DNA from: Paenibacillus vini
Lineage (GTDB): Bacteria; Bacillota; Bacilli; Paenibacillales; Paenibacillaceae
Assembly: GCF_018403325.1 (NCBI RefSeq)
Contig: NZ_BOSL01000008.1
Location: forward strand, 124,001-188,000
Reading direction: 5' to 3'
Length of the DNA: 64,000 bases
A program made the translations under genes and the position numbers. Below the pieces are notes generated by a model. It was not told where the DNA came from. It did not search any database and saw only the letters and a program-made list of their open reading frames with translations. This document shows positions 7,632 to 18,810 of the stretch, in pieces; the first letter of the stretch is position 1; every line of letters begins with the position of its first letter.

Positions 7632-8018
7632 ATGGAAATACCAGTTACAGGTTTTATCGTTCACTCCGAAGGTCCGGATTCGTCCCACTCTCATAAACTT
7701 TATATAACCTCCTGGGATGGCCGCCCCACTACGCATACGCATCATTTTTCTGGAAACACATCCTTTGATGTAGGACACAATCATCATTATGCCGGCATGA
7801 CTGAACCCGCTCCATCAGGTGTCCAGCACGTGCACAATTACCGAACCGAAACGTCCTTTAACGATGGTCATACTCACACCATCATCGGAACGACAGGTCC
7901 GGCTATTCCCTTACAGTCAGGTGGTCATTATCATTACTTCCAAGGGTACACCACTATAAATGGAAGAACACCACACAGACATATGTATAATGGAACTACA
8001 GGTAATGAAGTGAATTAG
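7632..8018 (+). CDS. YmaF family protein
   Basis: 128-residue His-rich protein of the YmaF family. His-containing motifs recur through the chain (DSSHSHKL, TTHTHHFSG, DVGHNHHY, VQHVHNY, DGHTHTI, GGHYHYF, TPHRHMY), about every 15-20 residues, suggesting a beta-repeat surface able to bind metal. No signal peptide. GAAGGGAAG precedes the ATG. YmaF of Bacillus has no established function. The gene is flanked by terminators on both sides, so it is probably expressed alone. Confidence 0.85.
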   Translation: MEIPVTGFIVHSEGPDSSHSHKLYITSWDGRPTTHTHHFSGNTSFDVGHNHHYAGMTEPAPSGVQHVHNYRTETSFNDGHTHTIIGTTGPAIPLQSGGHYHYFQGYTTINGRTPHRHMYNGTTGNEVN

Positions 8019-8028
8019 GTAACTATAA

Positions 8029-8066
8029 GAAAGGCTCTTCCACTGTATTGCCGGAAGAGCCTTTCT
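8029..8066 (+). terminator. Intrinsic terminator after the YmaF-like gene
   Basis: AGAAAGGCTCTTCC and GGAAGAGCCTTTCT form a 14-bp stem with a short loop, 11 bp after the stop. Confidence 0.85.
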
Positions 8067-8084
8067 ATGATGTCTCTCTCTAAA

Positions 8085-8147
8085 TACGGTTTGAATAATT
8101 TCAGGATCATCAACCATAATAAGACTGCCTAATTTATTCCAACCGTA
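8085..8147 (+). promoter_or_regulatory. Inverted repeat immediately upstream of a ribosome binding site
   Basis: TACGGTTTGAATAA (8085-8098) is complementary at 13 of 14 positions to TTATTCCAACCGTA (8134-8147). The second arm ends 2 bases before AAAGGAG of the gene at 8165. If transcribed it would put a long hairpin beside the ribosome site. Role unknown. Confidence 0.45.
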
Positions 8148-8164
8148 CAAAGGAGAAGAACAGT

Positions 8165-8818
8165 TTGAAAAATAAACAATTAGTGACGTTGATGTTAGCC
8201 GTGGCGCTTGTTTTTAGTGTGACGCCATTGGCAGTATTTGCACAAGCAAACAAGGCTGATAAAAAGGATACGGTTTGCCTGAGTCCCAAAATGGTGAAGC
8301 TCAGAAGCGACATGCAGAAGGTTTGGATTGACCATACGATTTGGACAAGAAGCTATATTGTCAGCGCCATCTCTGATCGTGCGGATCAGAAGGATGTGTT
8401 GGACCGGCTTCTGCGGAACCAGCAGGACATCGGCAATGTGTTCAAGCCTTATTATGGGGAAGCCTTCGGCAATAAGCTGGCCGATCTCCTGAGAGAACAT
8501 ATTCTGATTGCAGGCAAAATTGTTGCGGCTGCCAAGGCGGGCAATCAAGAGGAAGTTAAAAAGTTAGAGGTCGATTGGCATAAAAACGCGGATGAAATCG
8601 CCAAATTTCTAAGCGCAGCGAATCCGAACTGGCAGTTTAAAGAGCTGCAAGACATGCTGTACACGCACCTTCAGCTAATTACTGATATCGTCCTCAGCTG
8701 CCTCAAGGGAGATTGGAAGGCGGACATTGCAGCTACCGACAAAAATGAGATTCATATGATCCATTTTGCAGATATTTTGACAGAAGGCATTGTGAAACAG
8801 TTTCCCGATAAATTTTAG
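8165..8818 (+). CDS. Secreted helical protein of unknown function
   Basis: 217 residues with a signal peptide (1-26, ending PLAVFAQA). The mature part reads as an all-helical bundle with conserved-looking blocks WIDHTIWTRSYI, RLLRNQQDIG, LLREHILIAGKIV, WHKNADEIAKFL, NPNW and HLQLITDIV, closing with GIVKQFPDKF. Paired His and Asp/Glu positions in the helices could hold metal or a cofactor. I know such proteins from Bacillus and Paenibacillus genomes, often with unreliable enzyme names, but do not recognise a tested function. Start is TTG with AAAGGAG at suitable spacing. An inverted repeat lies just before the ribosome site. Confidence 0.7.
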   Translation: MKNKQLVTLMLAVALVFSVTPLAVFAQANKADKKDTVCLSPKMVKLRSDMQKVWIDHTIWTRSYIVSAISDRADQKDVLDRLLRNQQDIGNVFKPYYGEAFGNKLADLLREHILIAGKIVAAAKAGNQEEVKKLEVDWHKNADEIAKFLSAANPNWQFKELQDMLYTHLQLITDIVLSCLKGDWKADIAATDKNEIHMIHFADILTEGIVKQFPDKF

Positions 8819-8848
8819 GAAACAACTTCTACCGTAATGATATACGCC

Positions 8849-8882
8849 AAAGCCTCGATCTGTTTGGATCGAGGCTTTGATA
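8849..8882 (+). terminator. Intrinsic terminator between convergent genes
   Basis: AAAGCCTCGATC paired with GATCGAGGCTTT (12 bp, 6-nt loop), 30 bp after the stop of the gene at 8165. It also faces the end of the minus-strand gene at 8920. Confidence 0.82.
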
Positions 8883-8919
8883 ATATTATGTGTTTCTATG
8901 CTGCTTTGCGGGGACTATT

Positions 8920-9384
8920 CTAATACTCTTTTTTAATTACAAAGAACGAGCCCCGGATGGTTCCGGCCAATTTGGACTTCTGTCTGGCAAACTTAAACTT
9001 CCCTTCTAATTCCTGCGGTACCTCCATCCCCTCGGAAAGTTTAAAACCGACGGCCCGCTTCTTAGGGTCATCCACCGTATACATGACATTGAGCCCAAGC
9101 CCATCTTCATAAAAAACGTAGGAAAATTGAATGTTTTCCACTTGAAATTGCGACGTTTCCAAAGGTTTGGCCGCAAATTCAATACCACGCTCTTCATTCA
9201 ATATCCGGTTCACATAATCCAGAGTCTCCTGGCTTTCCTCAGCCGGTACAACCGTAAATTCATGACTGTATTTGTTCATAAAGTAACGGGCTTCATTCGC
9301 TCGCATACCAGCAAGTGCCTCCGCTACAGGCGAAGATTCCAAACCTGCCGTGGACACATTTTTAAAATCAACGATATGTGGCAT
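8920..9384 (-). CDS. Conserved hypothetical protein, partner of a YobU-like protein
   Basis: About 154 residues; I do not recognise the family. No signal peptide or membrane helix. It has alternating beta-like segments (FSYVFYEDGLGLNVMYTVDD, GTIRGSFFVIKKEY) and is probably cytoplasmic. Start choice: ATG at 9384 lies 8 nt after AAAGGAG; ATG at 9390 lies only 2 nt from it and the more upstream ATG at 9432 has none. It is the second gene of a two-gene unit behind the GyrI-like gene, 23 bp apart, divergent from a WYL regulator. Confidence 0.65.
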   Translation of the reverse strand: MPHIVDFKNVSTAGLESSPVAEALAGMRANEARYFMNKYSHEFTVVPAEESQETLDYVNRILNEERGIEFAAKPLETSQFQVENIQFSYVFYEDGLGLNVMYTVDDPKKRAVGFKLSEGMEVPQELEGKFKFARQKSKLAGTIRGSFFVIKKEY

Positions 9385-9407
9385 GTTCATTGCTCCTTTG
9401 GTTTCTT

Positions 9408-9887
9408 TTATTTCCCAACGACTGGAATCCATACCTCACCGATTACGCGGCCGTTTTCCTGCCCAATCTCCACCGTCGCATTCGGCCCGCCGACATAGGC
9501 GAAATCCGTCACTTCAGGCAAGACTTGACCAAAGGCAATCCCGGTAAGTGTGTTGCTTAACTCTTCAGCCGAATTCCCCTCCCCTTTTACAACCAGATAA
9601 TCCCCTTTTGGAAACTGAATTACCCGGGTTGCCTCCGGTAACGTTGCATCTGTCATTACGCCGGCATAATACATCATCTTGTTATTCACGGCTTCGTTCA
9701 CGGCAAAGATATAGTCGTTAGATGCTACACTCTTTAAAGTGTCGAGCCTTCCGTCTTGTTTCACGGTCTCCCAAAACTCCGCCTTTTCCTTGTTAATTCC
9801 GGCATAGTCGGTGTAATGGCTTTGAAGCTCCGTACCGATTCCCAAAACGATAAAGCTTTCTTTTTTCTCAAGGTTATAGTTCGCCAT
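9408..9887 (-). CDS. GyrI-like effector-binding domain protein (YobU-like)
   Basis: About 159-residue protein of the effector-binding (GyrI/AraC-E) type: N-terminal KKESFIVLGIGTEL, then a central ATRVIQFPKGDYLVVKGEGNS strand-turn-strand and a C-terminal RVIGEVWIPV strand, as usual for that fold. It lacks a DNA-binding domain. In Bacillus subtilis a stand-alone protein of this kind (YobU) is encoded beside the WYL regulator YobV, and the same pairing occurs here with the divergent gene at 9996. It may bind a small molecule or peptide. The ATG at 9887 is preferred (GGGA 6 nt upstream); ATG at 9899 abuts its ribosome site. Confidence 0.75.
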   Translation of the reverse strand: MANYNLEKKESFIVLGIGTELQSHYTDYAGINKEKAEFWETVKQDGRLDTLKSVASNDYIFAVNEAVNNKMMYYAGVMTDATLPEATRVIQFPKGDYLVVKGEGNSAEELSNTLTGIAFGQVLPEVTDFAYVGGPNATVEIGQENGRVIGEVWIPVVGK

Positions 9888-9995
9888 ATTCAATCCCATC
9901 CTCTTATTATTTTTTCAAATGATTTGTGTTTCCACTTGATAGGTTTATAATAACTTTAAATCATGTCAAAAAATGATACTGTTTAGAGGTGCCCC

Positions 9996-10961
9996 ATGAA
10001 AAAAGTTGAACGGATTAATATCATTATGCGATATATCAACAACCGCGCCCATTTTACCATTTCGGAAATTATGCGTGAATTTAACATTTCCCGCTCGACA
10101 GCGATTCGGGATATCCGGGAAATTGAAGCCATGGGGATGCCGCTTGTCGCTGAAGTCGGAAGAGATGGAGGTTATTTTGTCATGAATAACTCTGTTCTCC
10201 CTACGGTCCGTTTCACCGATAATGAGATTAAAGCTCTATTCATCGCCTTTATGGCCACAAGAAACCAGCAACTTCCTTATCTAAAGAGTCGCCAGTCTCT
10301 GGCGGAGAAATTACTGGGCCTCATTTCGGAAAACCAGCAGGATGACCTTGTTTTATTAAATCAGATATTGCTATTTGAAGGGACCAACCCCCATAACCCC
10401 GACCTGCTTGATCTTTCGGACCTGCCCCATCCGATCTTAGAAAGGCTCATCCAAATCCTGCTTTCGGACAGCTATTTACTCATCACCGTTAAAGAAGGAA
10501 AGGAAATGAAGACTTACCCTATCTATCTTTTGCACCTTTACCGTGAAAAAAGCTTCTGGCAAATTGAAGGTTATGATCTGGAGGAAGAGAAGAGGCGGAT
10601 TATTTCCGTCGATAATCTCACCCAAATAGAACGATACCCTGCGAAAAAGAGAGTCAGTAAGAAAAAGATTCTGGAACAGCTAAGCAGCCAGGAAGAAATC
10701 ATCAACCTTGTCCTTGAACTTGGTCCTAAGGCAATTGCCCAGTTCAAAAAGTATCATCCCTTACATCTATCTATTTCCTACACGAATCCATATCAAACCA
10801 CTGCAAACCTGAAGACTTTTGTCCATGTCGATAATGCCGAAGAATTGGCCGAAATATCAAATTGGCTGCTCTTCCTGGGGGAGGATATTCAGGTCAAGGA
10901 GATGCCGGAAGAAGTCTTGGACCAAATACAGGGACGGATAATATTATTTCCCCTTACTTAA
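9996..10961 (+). CDS. HTH/WYL-domain transcriptional regulator (YobV/YafY-like)
   Basis: 321 residues: N-terminal HTH_11/DeoR-type helix-turn-helix (about 5-58, FTISEIMREFNISRSTAIRDI) and a WYL-type ligand domain in which the central motif reads FWQIEGYDLEEEKRRII (about 190-205). Such proteins sense nucleotides or other ligands. GAGGTG precedes the ATG. Divergent from the YobU-like pair across about 108 bp, which must hold both promoters and probably the operator. Likely controls that pair; the ligand is unknown. Confidence 0.85.
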   Translation: MKKVERINIIMRYINNRAHFTISEIMREFNISRSTAIRDIREIEAMGMPLVAEVGRDGGYFVMNNSVLPTVRFTDNEIKALFIAFMATRNQQLPYLKSRQSLAEKLLGLISENQQDDLVLLNQILLFEGTNPHNPDLLDLSDLPHPILERLIQILLSDSYLLITVKEGKEMKTYPIYLLHLYREKSFWQIEGYDLEEEKRRIISVDNLTQIERYPAKKRVSKKKILEQLSSQEEIINLVLELGPKAIAQFKKYHPLHLSISYTNPYQTTANLKTFVHVDNAEELAEISNWLLFLGEDIQVKEMPEEVLDQIQGRIILFPLT

Positions 10962-10994
10962 TCCAAGTTTGAAGAAGGATACGTCGATCGTAAT

Positions 10995-13597
<2,603 letters not shown>

Positions 13598-13717
13598 TCC
13601 ACATCTCTCCTAACCAGTCATTTTGAAAAAAACATTTGACAAGAGTTTAGCGACATGATAAAGTTAAAGTATAAGATGAGATAATTATGTCTACATAATA
13701 AAGACAGTCGTGATCTG

Positions 13718-13746
13718 ATTATAGCATCATGTCTGTTCATAGGCAA
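13718..13746 (-). promoter_or_regulatory. Promoter of rph
   Basis: Minus strand TTGCCT (13741-13746), 17 bp, TGC-TATAAT (TATAAT at 13718-13723), an extended -10 promoter about 120 bp upstream of the rph ATG. The rifamycin-associated element GGGGCTTGCGGCAAGCCCC known upstream of many rph genes is absent. Confidence 0.6.
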
Positions 13747-13751
13747 TATAA

Positions 13752-13788
13752 AAGAACCTGATAATAATATCCAGGTTCTTTTTTTATT
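13752..13788 (-). terminator. Terminator of the lipoprotein gene
   Basis: AAGAACCTG / CAGGTTCTT stem (9 bp, 11-nt loop). On the minus strand it ends in TTTTATATT just after the lipoprotein stop; it has T-runs on both sides and precedes the rph promoter. Confidence 0.75.
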
Positions 13789-13793
13789 TCTGT

Positions 13794-14423
13794 CTACTTT
13801 TGTACCGTAGATAACGAAACAAGAACCGGACCGGCAAAATCCGATGCTTCCTCACCCTTTGGATTGCGGAGACGAAACAGGTAAGCGTCTCCCGATTCAG
13901 ACTTCCACACCATGTAATCCCTAATCCCTTCCCCACTCGACACTTGAAGATAGACCTCGGCGTAACCCAATGGATGTTCAACAAGCTCGCCGCTATAATC
14001 GGATACTTCCCCGAACGCTTCCAATTCTTCATTTCCTGCTGTTTTAAGCTGCGTCAGATCATAATCCGCCGGAAGCGGTTCGATCTCGACATTGTATTCC
14101 GGATTGCTGGTAAGAAACAGACGTCCTTCGGAAGCGTCAAAATCAAACTTTTCGAATACGTATAAAGAAAAACCGTCCCCTTGTTGCAAGGCAGCCGTAA
14201 GCGGCTGATCCCCCTCACCCGTCATCAAATCAAAACTTTCGGTCTGTGGCCGCGTCGGCTCGGGAGCTTTGTTGTTCTCCGGCTCCGGAGTCGTGACCGT
14301 TTCATTAGCCGGTGTTACAGTTTCAGAACCGGCGGAAGGCTCGGTTGCTTCTGAGCAAGCGGTAAACGATAGAACCATAACTAAAATCGGGATTGTTATA
14401 AATGATACATATTTTCTATTCAT
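13794..14423 (-). CDS. Lipoprotein of unknown function
   Basis: 209 residues with a lipoprotein signal (lipobox SFTAC, Cys23) and a low-complexity Ser/Thr/Pro/Glu spacer to about residue 60. The folded part has beta-rich stretches (GFSLYVFEKFDFD, RLFLTSNPEYNVEIEPLP, YAEVYLQVSSG, DAYLFRLRNPKGEE). Anchored to the outer face of the membrane. AAAGGTG precedes the ATG. I do not recognise the family. It lies alone between a divergent AlkZ-type gene and rph. Confidence 0.7.
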   Translation of the reverse strand: MNRKYVSFITIPILVMVLSFTACSEATEPSAGSETVTPANETVTTPEPENNKAPEPTRPQTESFDLMTGEGDQPLTAALQQGDGFSLYVFEKFDFDASEGRLFLTSNPEYNVEIEPLPADYDLTQLKTAGNEELEAFGEVSDYSGELVEHPLGYAEVYLQVSSGEGIRDYMVWKSESGDAYLFRLRNPKGEEASDFAGPVLVSLSTVQK

Positions 14424-14636
14424 ATTTGGTCACACCTTTCTGTCGGCAATTCGATACACAAATTAATACTAGTGTTACCAGTTTATTACCCTTATGAAAA
14501 ACTTAAGAACAATCATCATTATTAGGCCGTATTGCAATGAAGCGATGTCTGTTCTATGCCGAGTTCCATCGGTATATGAACTGGGAGATGCGCCGAGCTG
14601 CCGAATCCCCCTACATTCTCAGTAAATGCCCGACTG

Positions 14637-14645
14637 TGGTACAAT
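14637..14645 (+). promoter_or_regulatory. Possible extended -10 promoter of the AlkZ-type gene
   Basis: TGGTACAAT, about 70 bp upstream of the GTG start; no good -35. The rest of the 290-bp gap 14424-14713 shows no gene or strong hairpin. Confidence 0.35.
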
Positions 14646-14713
14646 GTTTTCAAAATACTTCCAGAAAGAAAAACACGATGACGGTATGAGGCGGAAATTA
14701 TAGGAGGAACAAC

Positions 14714-15811
14714 GTGATAAAATCAGAAATCGGTTATCGACGATTACAGAATCAGCGAATTGCTGGCGACAAGTGCGAGAAGCCGGATGATGTAGTACGC
14801 TATCTCGGCGCTATACAGGCTCAGGATTATCATCAAATGCTTTGGGCGATCGGCTGTCGAATGCAGCATGGAGTGGCCGCGGATATTGAGCGAAGTATTG
14901 AAGACCGCAATATTGTGCTGACCTGGCCGATGCGCGGAACGATTCACGCAGTACCTCCGGAATCCATAAGAGGGATGCTCCAGTTATTGACTCCGCGCAT
15001 ACTGGCAAGCGACAAGCGCAGGCTCAAAGAGTTGGAATTGACACCGGAAATTATCGAGCAAAGCAAGGAAATCCTGATCCATGCTTTGAAAGGGAATAAA
15101 AGAATCTCGCGTCCGGTCCTGATGGAACTGTTTGAGGAAGCGGGTATTCGTACGACGGGTCAACGGGGTTATCATCTGCTTTGGCATTCGGCGCAAATCG
15201 GTTTGATTTGTATGGGGCCGCGGGAAGGCAAGCAGCAGACATTCGTCCTTCTTGATGAATGGGTGCCGCCGGGAGATGACATTTCGCGGGAGGAAGTTTT
15301 GTCGCAGCTCACCAAACGATATTATATCTCGCATGGTCCCGCGAGCGTTCATGACTTCGCCTGGTGGACTGGATTAACACTAAGAGATGCCCGCAAGGGA
15401 TTAGAATTGGCTGGGAATCAGTTCGAACCCGCGAAGATCGACGACCGGGAGCTTTGGTATCATTCGTCACTGTCAGCCGGCAACAAAGAGATCACCCCTG
15501 GTGTCTATCTGCTTCCGGGTTTTGATGAATACGTGCTCGGCTATAAGGACCGTTCCGATGTATTACGTGCAGAGTACGCAAAGTACATCATTCCCGGTGG
15601 GAACGGCGTATTCATGCCAACCATCGTCATCGATGGACAAGTTGCCGGCATATGGAAGCGCAAGATCAAAGCCAAAGGGCTGGACATCGTGCTGGAGTTA
15701 TTTTCTGCACATGATGACCGCGAGAACGACCTGATGGCCGCCGCCTCAAAGTATGTTGAATTCATGGAACTTCCTCTGCTCTCTGTAGATATACAAGTTA
15801 AAATTCACTGA
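14714..15811 (+). CDS. Winged-helix DNA-binding protein, AlkZ/YcaQ-like DNA glycosylase family
   Basis: 365-residue member of the HTH_42/AlkZ family. AlkZ and YcaQ (AlkX) remove bulky alkyl or cross-link adducts from DNA. The catalytic Q-phi-Q/D position is present as Q35-A-Q37 in GAIQAQDYHQMLWAIGCR. Tandem winged-helix segments follow (LTWPMRGTIHAVPPE, GQRGYHLLWHSAQIGL, FAWWTGLTLRDARKGLEL). Start is GTG 14714 with AGGAGG; no in-frame ATG fits better. Many family members are untested and may act on self-made toxins or only bind DNA. Confidence 0.82.
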   Translation: MIKSEIGYRRLQNQRIAGDKCEKPDDVVRYLGAIQAQDYHQMLWAIGCRMQHGVAADIERSIEDRNIVLTWPMRGTIHAVPPESIRGMLQLLTPRILASDKRRLKELELTPEIIEQSKEILIHALKGNKRISRPVLMELFEEAGIRTTGQRGYHLLWHSAQIGLICMGPREGKQQTFVLLDEWVPPGDDISREEVLSQLTKRYYISHGPASVHDFAWWTGLTLRDARKGLELAGNQFEPAKIDDRELWYHSSLSAGNKEITPGVYLLPGFDEYVLGYKDRSDVLRAEYAKYIIPGGNGVFMPTIVIDGQVAGIWKRKIKAKGLDIVLELFSAHDDRENDLMAAASKYVEFMELPLLSVDIQVKIH

Positions 15812-15975
15812 TATCCTCCCTCCTTATGAATAAGTTATTATCGATTTCAGGAATTAGGAACCCAATTGCAGATGATACTGGACTTTAGTCGAGCTCTGAT
15901 ACCTGCCGCAGTCCGGTCCGGATCCTGGAGACCTTCGATACAATATAGCTAAGACTGCTGGAGGAGCGATTATTG

Positions 15976-16722
15976 ATGAATTACGAACATAAAGTACGGA
16001 AAGAAGTTGCCGACTGGGAACAAAAAATGTTCAAATCTCCAGGATGGCTGGAAAAAACTTCGAAAACAATCAGCAACCAAATCAATCACTTAATTCCTGC
16101 CAAGGTGAACAACATCATTACGACCACCATACGATCGATTGTGCGCACGGCGCTATTCGGTGCGGAATATACGCCAAGCCGTCCAGTACACCGTACACTG
16201 AATTTGGAGACTTCCGATCAAGATGCGAAAGAGTTGTTTGCGCTGTATCAAAAAATCGCGGTCGCCGAAGGCGCAGGTACCGGTGCTGGCGGTATTATAT
16301 TTAGCATGGTAGATTTCCCGGCTCTCATTGCGATCAAGATGAAATTTATGTTTGAGCTGGCGCATGTTTATGGTTATGACACCAATCATTTTTCCGAGCG
16401 GGTTTTCATTTTAAAGGTATTTCAAATGACATACTCAGGGCCGGAGAATCGAGCCAAGCTGCTCAGTTCCCTCAAGCATTGGCATATCGAGAAGGAACAA
16501 TGGCTCTCCGACACTGAATACTATCGGGAAATGGATTGGGAGACTTTTCAGATCGAGTATCGTGACGCTTTGGACTTCCGGAAAATGCTGCAGATGATGC
16601 CCGGAATCGGCGCTTTCGCTGGCGCCTGGGCAAACTACACGATTCTTGAGGAGCTCCGTGAATACGCCATGAACGCTTATCGCCTACGCAGATTGCATGA
16701 TGATTTCGAGGTAATGAGTTAA
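15976..16722 (+). CDS. EcsC family protein
   Basis: 248 residues of the EcsC family. Features are a basic N-terminus (HKVRKEVADWEQKMFKSPGW), a glycine-rich hydrophobic loop (AVAEGAGTGAGGIIFSMVDFPALIAI, about 98-123) typical of the family, and a second hydrophobic stretch (GIGAFAGAWANYTI) near the C-terminus, suggesting membrane association. EcsC belongs to the Ecs locus of Bacillus, but no ecsAB ABC genes are here. GGAGGAG serves either TTG 15973 or ATG 15976; I use ATG. Followed by a terminator shared with the convergent DinB gene. Confidence 0.85.
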   Translation: MNYEHKVRKEVADWEQKMFKSPGWLEKTSKTISNQINHLIPAKVNNIITTTIRSIVRTALFGAEYTPSRPVHRTLNLETSDQDAKELFALYQKIAVAEGAGTGAGGIIFSMVDFPALIAIKMKFMFELAHVYGYDTNHFSERVFILKVFQMTYSGPENRAKLLSSLKHWHIEKEQWLSDTEYYREMDWETFQIEYRDALDFRKMLQMMPGIGAFAGAWANYTILEELREYAMNAYRLRRLHDDFEVMS

Positions 16723-16732
16723 ATTGAAATAA

Positions 16733-16766
16733 CAAAGGCCGCCTCTTCACCAGAGACGGCTTGTTG
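16733..16766. terminator. Bidirectional terminator between ecsC-like and dinB-like genes
   Basis: GCCGCCTCT (16738-16746) pairs with AGAGACGGC (16752-16760) with one mismatch and a 5-nt loop. T-rich on both outer sides (TTGTTGT; TTTGTTATTTC on minus). Confidence 0.75.
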
Positions 16767-16774
16767 TCATGTAA

Positions 16775-17278
16775 CTATGAGAAGCTAACCATTTCATCGG
16801 CCGAGGGCCCATAGAAACCGGGTATCGGAATATCGAGAAGCCTCAGATAAACCCCGAGCTGTGCCCGGTGGTGGACCATGTGGCTTATTCCGAAGGAGCG
16901 AAGCGCATTCGCCCGCGGTTGACTCAGGATGACGTAATCGCCATTCCGCAGCGTCCATTTCTCGCTGAGTGTGATCTCGTCGCTTTCACCAAGCAGCTGT
17001 TGAAGCTTCACGACATTTGCGTCGAATTCCGCCAACAGATCTTCCCGTCTCGTCAATGCTTCCCGTTTCTGCGGCAGGGTCGAAAGATCTAATTCCGAGC
17101 TATCAAAAATTGCCACTTGCCAGTTCAACAGATTGACCAGATGGGTGGCCAGTCCGCTCAAAGCCATCGATTTCGGATGCGGCTTCCACGACATATGATC
17201 TTCGGGCAGAACCTCCAGGATGCGGCGCGTATTGGCCAGTTCATGCATGAAGTCTCCGAGTATCAGTTGTTTCCCCAT
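16775..17278 (-). CDS. DinB family protein
   Basis: 167-residue four-helix protein of the DinB superfamily, which includes damage-inducible proteins and thiol-dependent (mycothiol/bacillithiol) transferases. The usual metal triad is present: H46 in ATHLVNLL, and H133 with H137 in ISHMVHHRAQLG. No signal peptide. ATG with GGAGGAGAGG at good spacing. One of three DinB-type genes in the window. Substrate unknown; a bacillithiol S-transferase role is possible by family analogy. Confidence 0.87.
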   Translation of the reverse strand: MGKQLILGDFMHELANTRRILEVLPEDHMSWKPHPKSMALSGLATHLVNLLNWQVAIFDSSELDLSTLPQKREALTRREDLLAEFDANVVKLQQLLGESDEITLSEKWTLRNGDYVILSQPRANALRSFGISHMVHHRAQLGVYLRLLDIPIPGFYGPSADEMVSFS

Positions 17279-17460
17279 AAATTACCTCTCCTCCCTTTTA
17301 TGGTTAGCATACTATAAGCCTGGCCCAGTGAAAAGACTTGCCTACAACAGACTTCCTCAATAAGAGCAATATTTTACAACCTACGCAATACTTTATGATT
17401 GCCGCCATCATCGCGGTCTTTTAAGATAGAGCCAGAACCTACTTTAAGACGAAGGATGGG

Positions 17461-18753
17461 ATGTATGACATGAATCATCATCTGTTTGCAACACACCCTC
17501 CAATGGGTTGGAATAGCTGGGATTGCTACGGTGCTGCCGTGCGTGAAGAAGAAATTAGAGGGAATGCTGAATATATGGCCAAACACCTCAAGGATTATGG
17601 ATGGGATTACATAGTAGTAGATATCCAATGGTATGAACCGGGAGCAATATCCTCTCAATATCGCCCCTTCGTTCCTTTAGAAATGGATTCCTATTCCCGG
17701 TTAATGCCCGCCGTTAATCGGTTCCCCTCTGCTGCGGACGGCAAGGGATTCAAGCCTCTTGCGGATTACGTCCACAGTCTGGGCCTGAAATTCGGTATCC
17801 ACATCATGCGAGGCATTCCCCGCCAGGCCGTTCATGCAGCTACGCCGATACTTGGTACTTCGGTCACGGCCCGGGACATTGCGCATCCGAATTCCATCTG
17901 TCCATGGAACACCGACATGTACGGGGTAGATGCGTCCAAGGAAGGTGCTCAAGCTTACTACAACTCCTTGTTCGAATTGTATGCTTCCTGGGGTGTTGAT
18001 TTTGTGAAGGTAGATGATATAGCGGCATCTCGCCTATATCAGATTCATGTTCCTGAAATCGAAATGATCCGAAAAGCGATAGACCGCTGCGGAAGAGACA
18101 TGGTCCTCAGTCTGTCACCTGGACCCGCACCGCTTGAACATGCGGAGGAATTGAAGGCCAACGCCAATATGTGGCGTATGACGGACGATTTCTGGGATCT
18201 TTGGCCTTTATTGCATGGTATGTTTGAGCGCTGCTACAAATGGGCCGAACATGTGGCACCCGGTCAATGGCCGGACTGCGATATGCTACCCCTCGGACAT
18301 TTGGGTATCCGTTCCGTTGACGGAGGAGGCAGCGATCGTTGGACACGTTTCACAAAGGACGAGCAACTGACGATGATGACCTTATGGTCGATCTTCCGTT
18401 CCCCCCTCATGTTTGGCGGAGAAATGCGGGACAACGATGAATGGACGCTTTCTCTACTGACCAACCGTGACGTGCTGCATCTGCATAGAAACGGTTCCGG
18501 TGCTCATCAAGTATCACGGGAGACGGATAAGATCGTATGGAAGGCACAAGATGATAACGGAGCCGTTTATGCAGCTCTATTTAATGCGGGTGACGAGGAG
18601 GCCATCGTATCCGTTTCCATGGAGCAGCTTGGATTGACTCCTAGCCCTAGGGGAAAAGAACTCTGGACTGGCGAGGTTATAACTTTAACAGACGGGCAAC
18701 TTTCCGCGAAGCTGCCTCCTCACGGCGCTGCCTTGTATAGACTTGAACCCTAA
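17461..18753 (+). CDS. Alpha-galactosidase-type glycoside hydrolase, GH27
   Basis: 430 residues, clan GH-D barrel. The N-terminal HPPMGWNSWDCYG is the family hallmark, VDFVKVDD supplies the nucleophile (about Asp185) and WRMTDDFWD the acid/base (about Asp242). A C-terminal beta domain follows. No signal peptide, so it acts inside the cell on imported alpha-linked oligosaccharides (alpha-galactose or a related sugar; GH27 also includes other specificities). ATG 17461 follows AAGGATGGG closely; ATG 17470 is an alternative. An AraC regulator follows 57 bp later and may control it. Confidence 0.87.
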   Translation: MYDMNHHLFATHPPMGWNSWDCYGAAVREEEIRGNAEYMAKHLKDYGWDYIVVDIQWYEPGAISSQYRPFVPLEMDSYSRLMPAVNRFPSAADGKGFKPLADYVHSLGLKFGIHIMRGIPRQAVHAATPILGTSVTARDIAHPNSICPWNTDMYGVDASKEGAQAYYNSLFELYASWGVDFVKVDDIAASRLYQIHVPEIEMIRKAIDRCGRDMVLSLSPGPAPLEHAEELKANANMWRMTDDFWDLWPLLHGMFERCYKWAEHVAPGQWPDCDMLPLGHLGIRSVDGGGSDRWTRFTKDEQLTMMTLWSIFRSPLMFGGEMRDNDEWTLSLLTNRDVLHLHRNGSGAHQVSRETDKIVWKAQDDNGAVYAALFNAGDEEAIVSVSMEQLGLTPSPRGKELWTGEVITLTDGQLSAKLPPHGAALYRLEP

Positions 18754-18810
18754 TTTGAAATATTCTGTTTAAAGAAGATGTACTAAACCACTTAAGGAGG
18801 AGATCCAATT

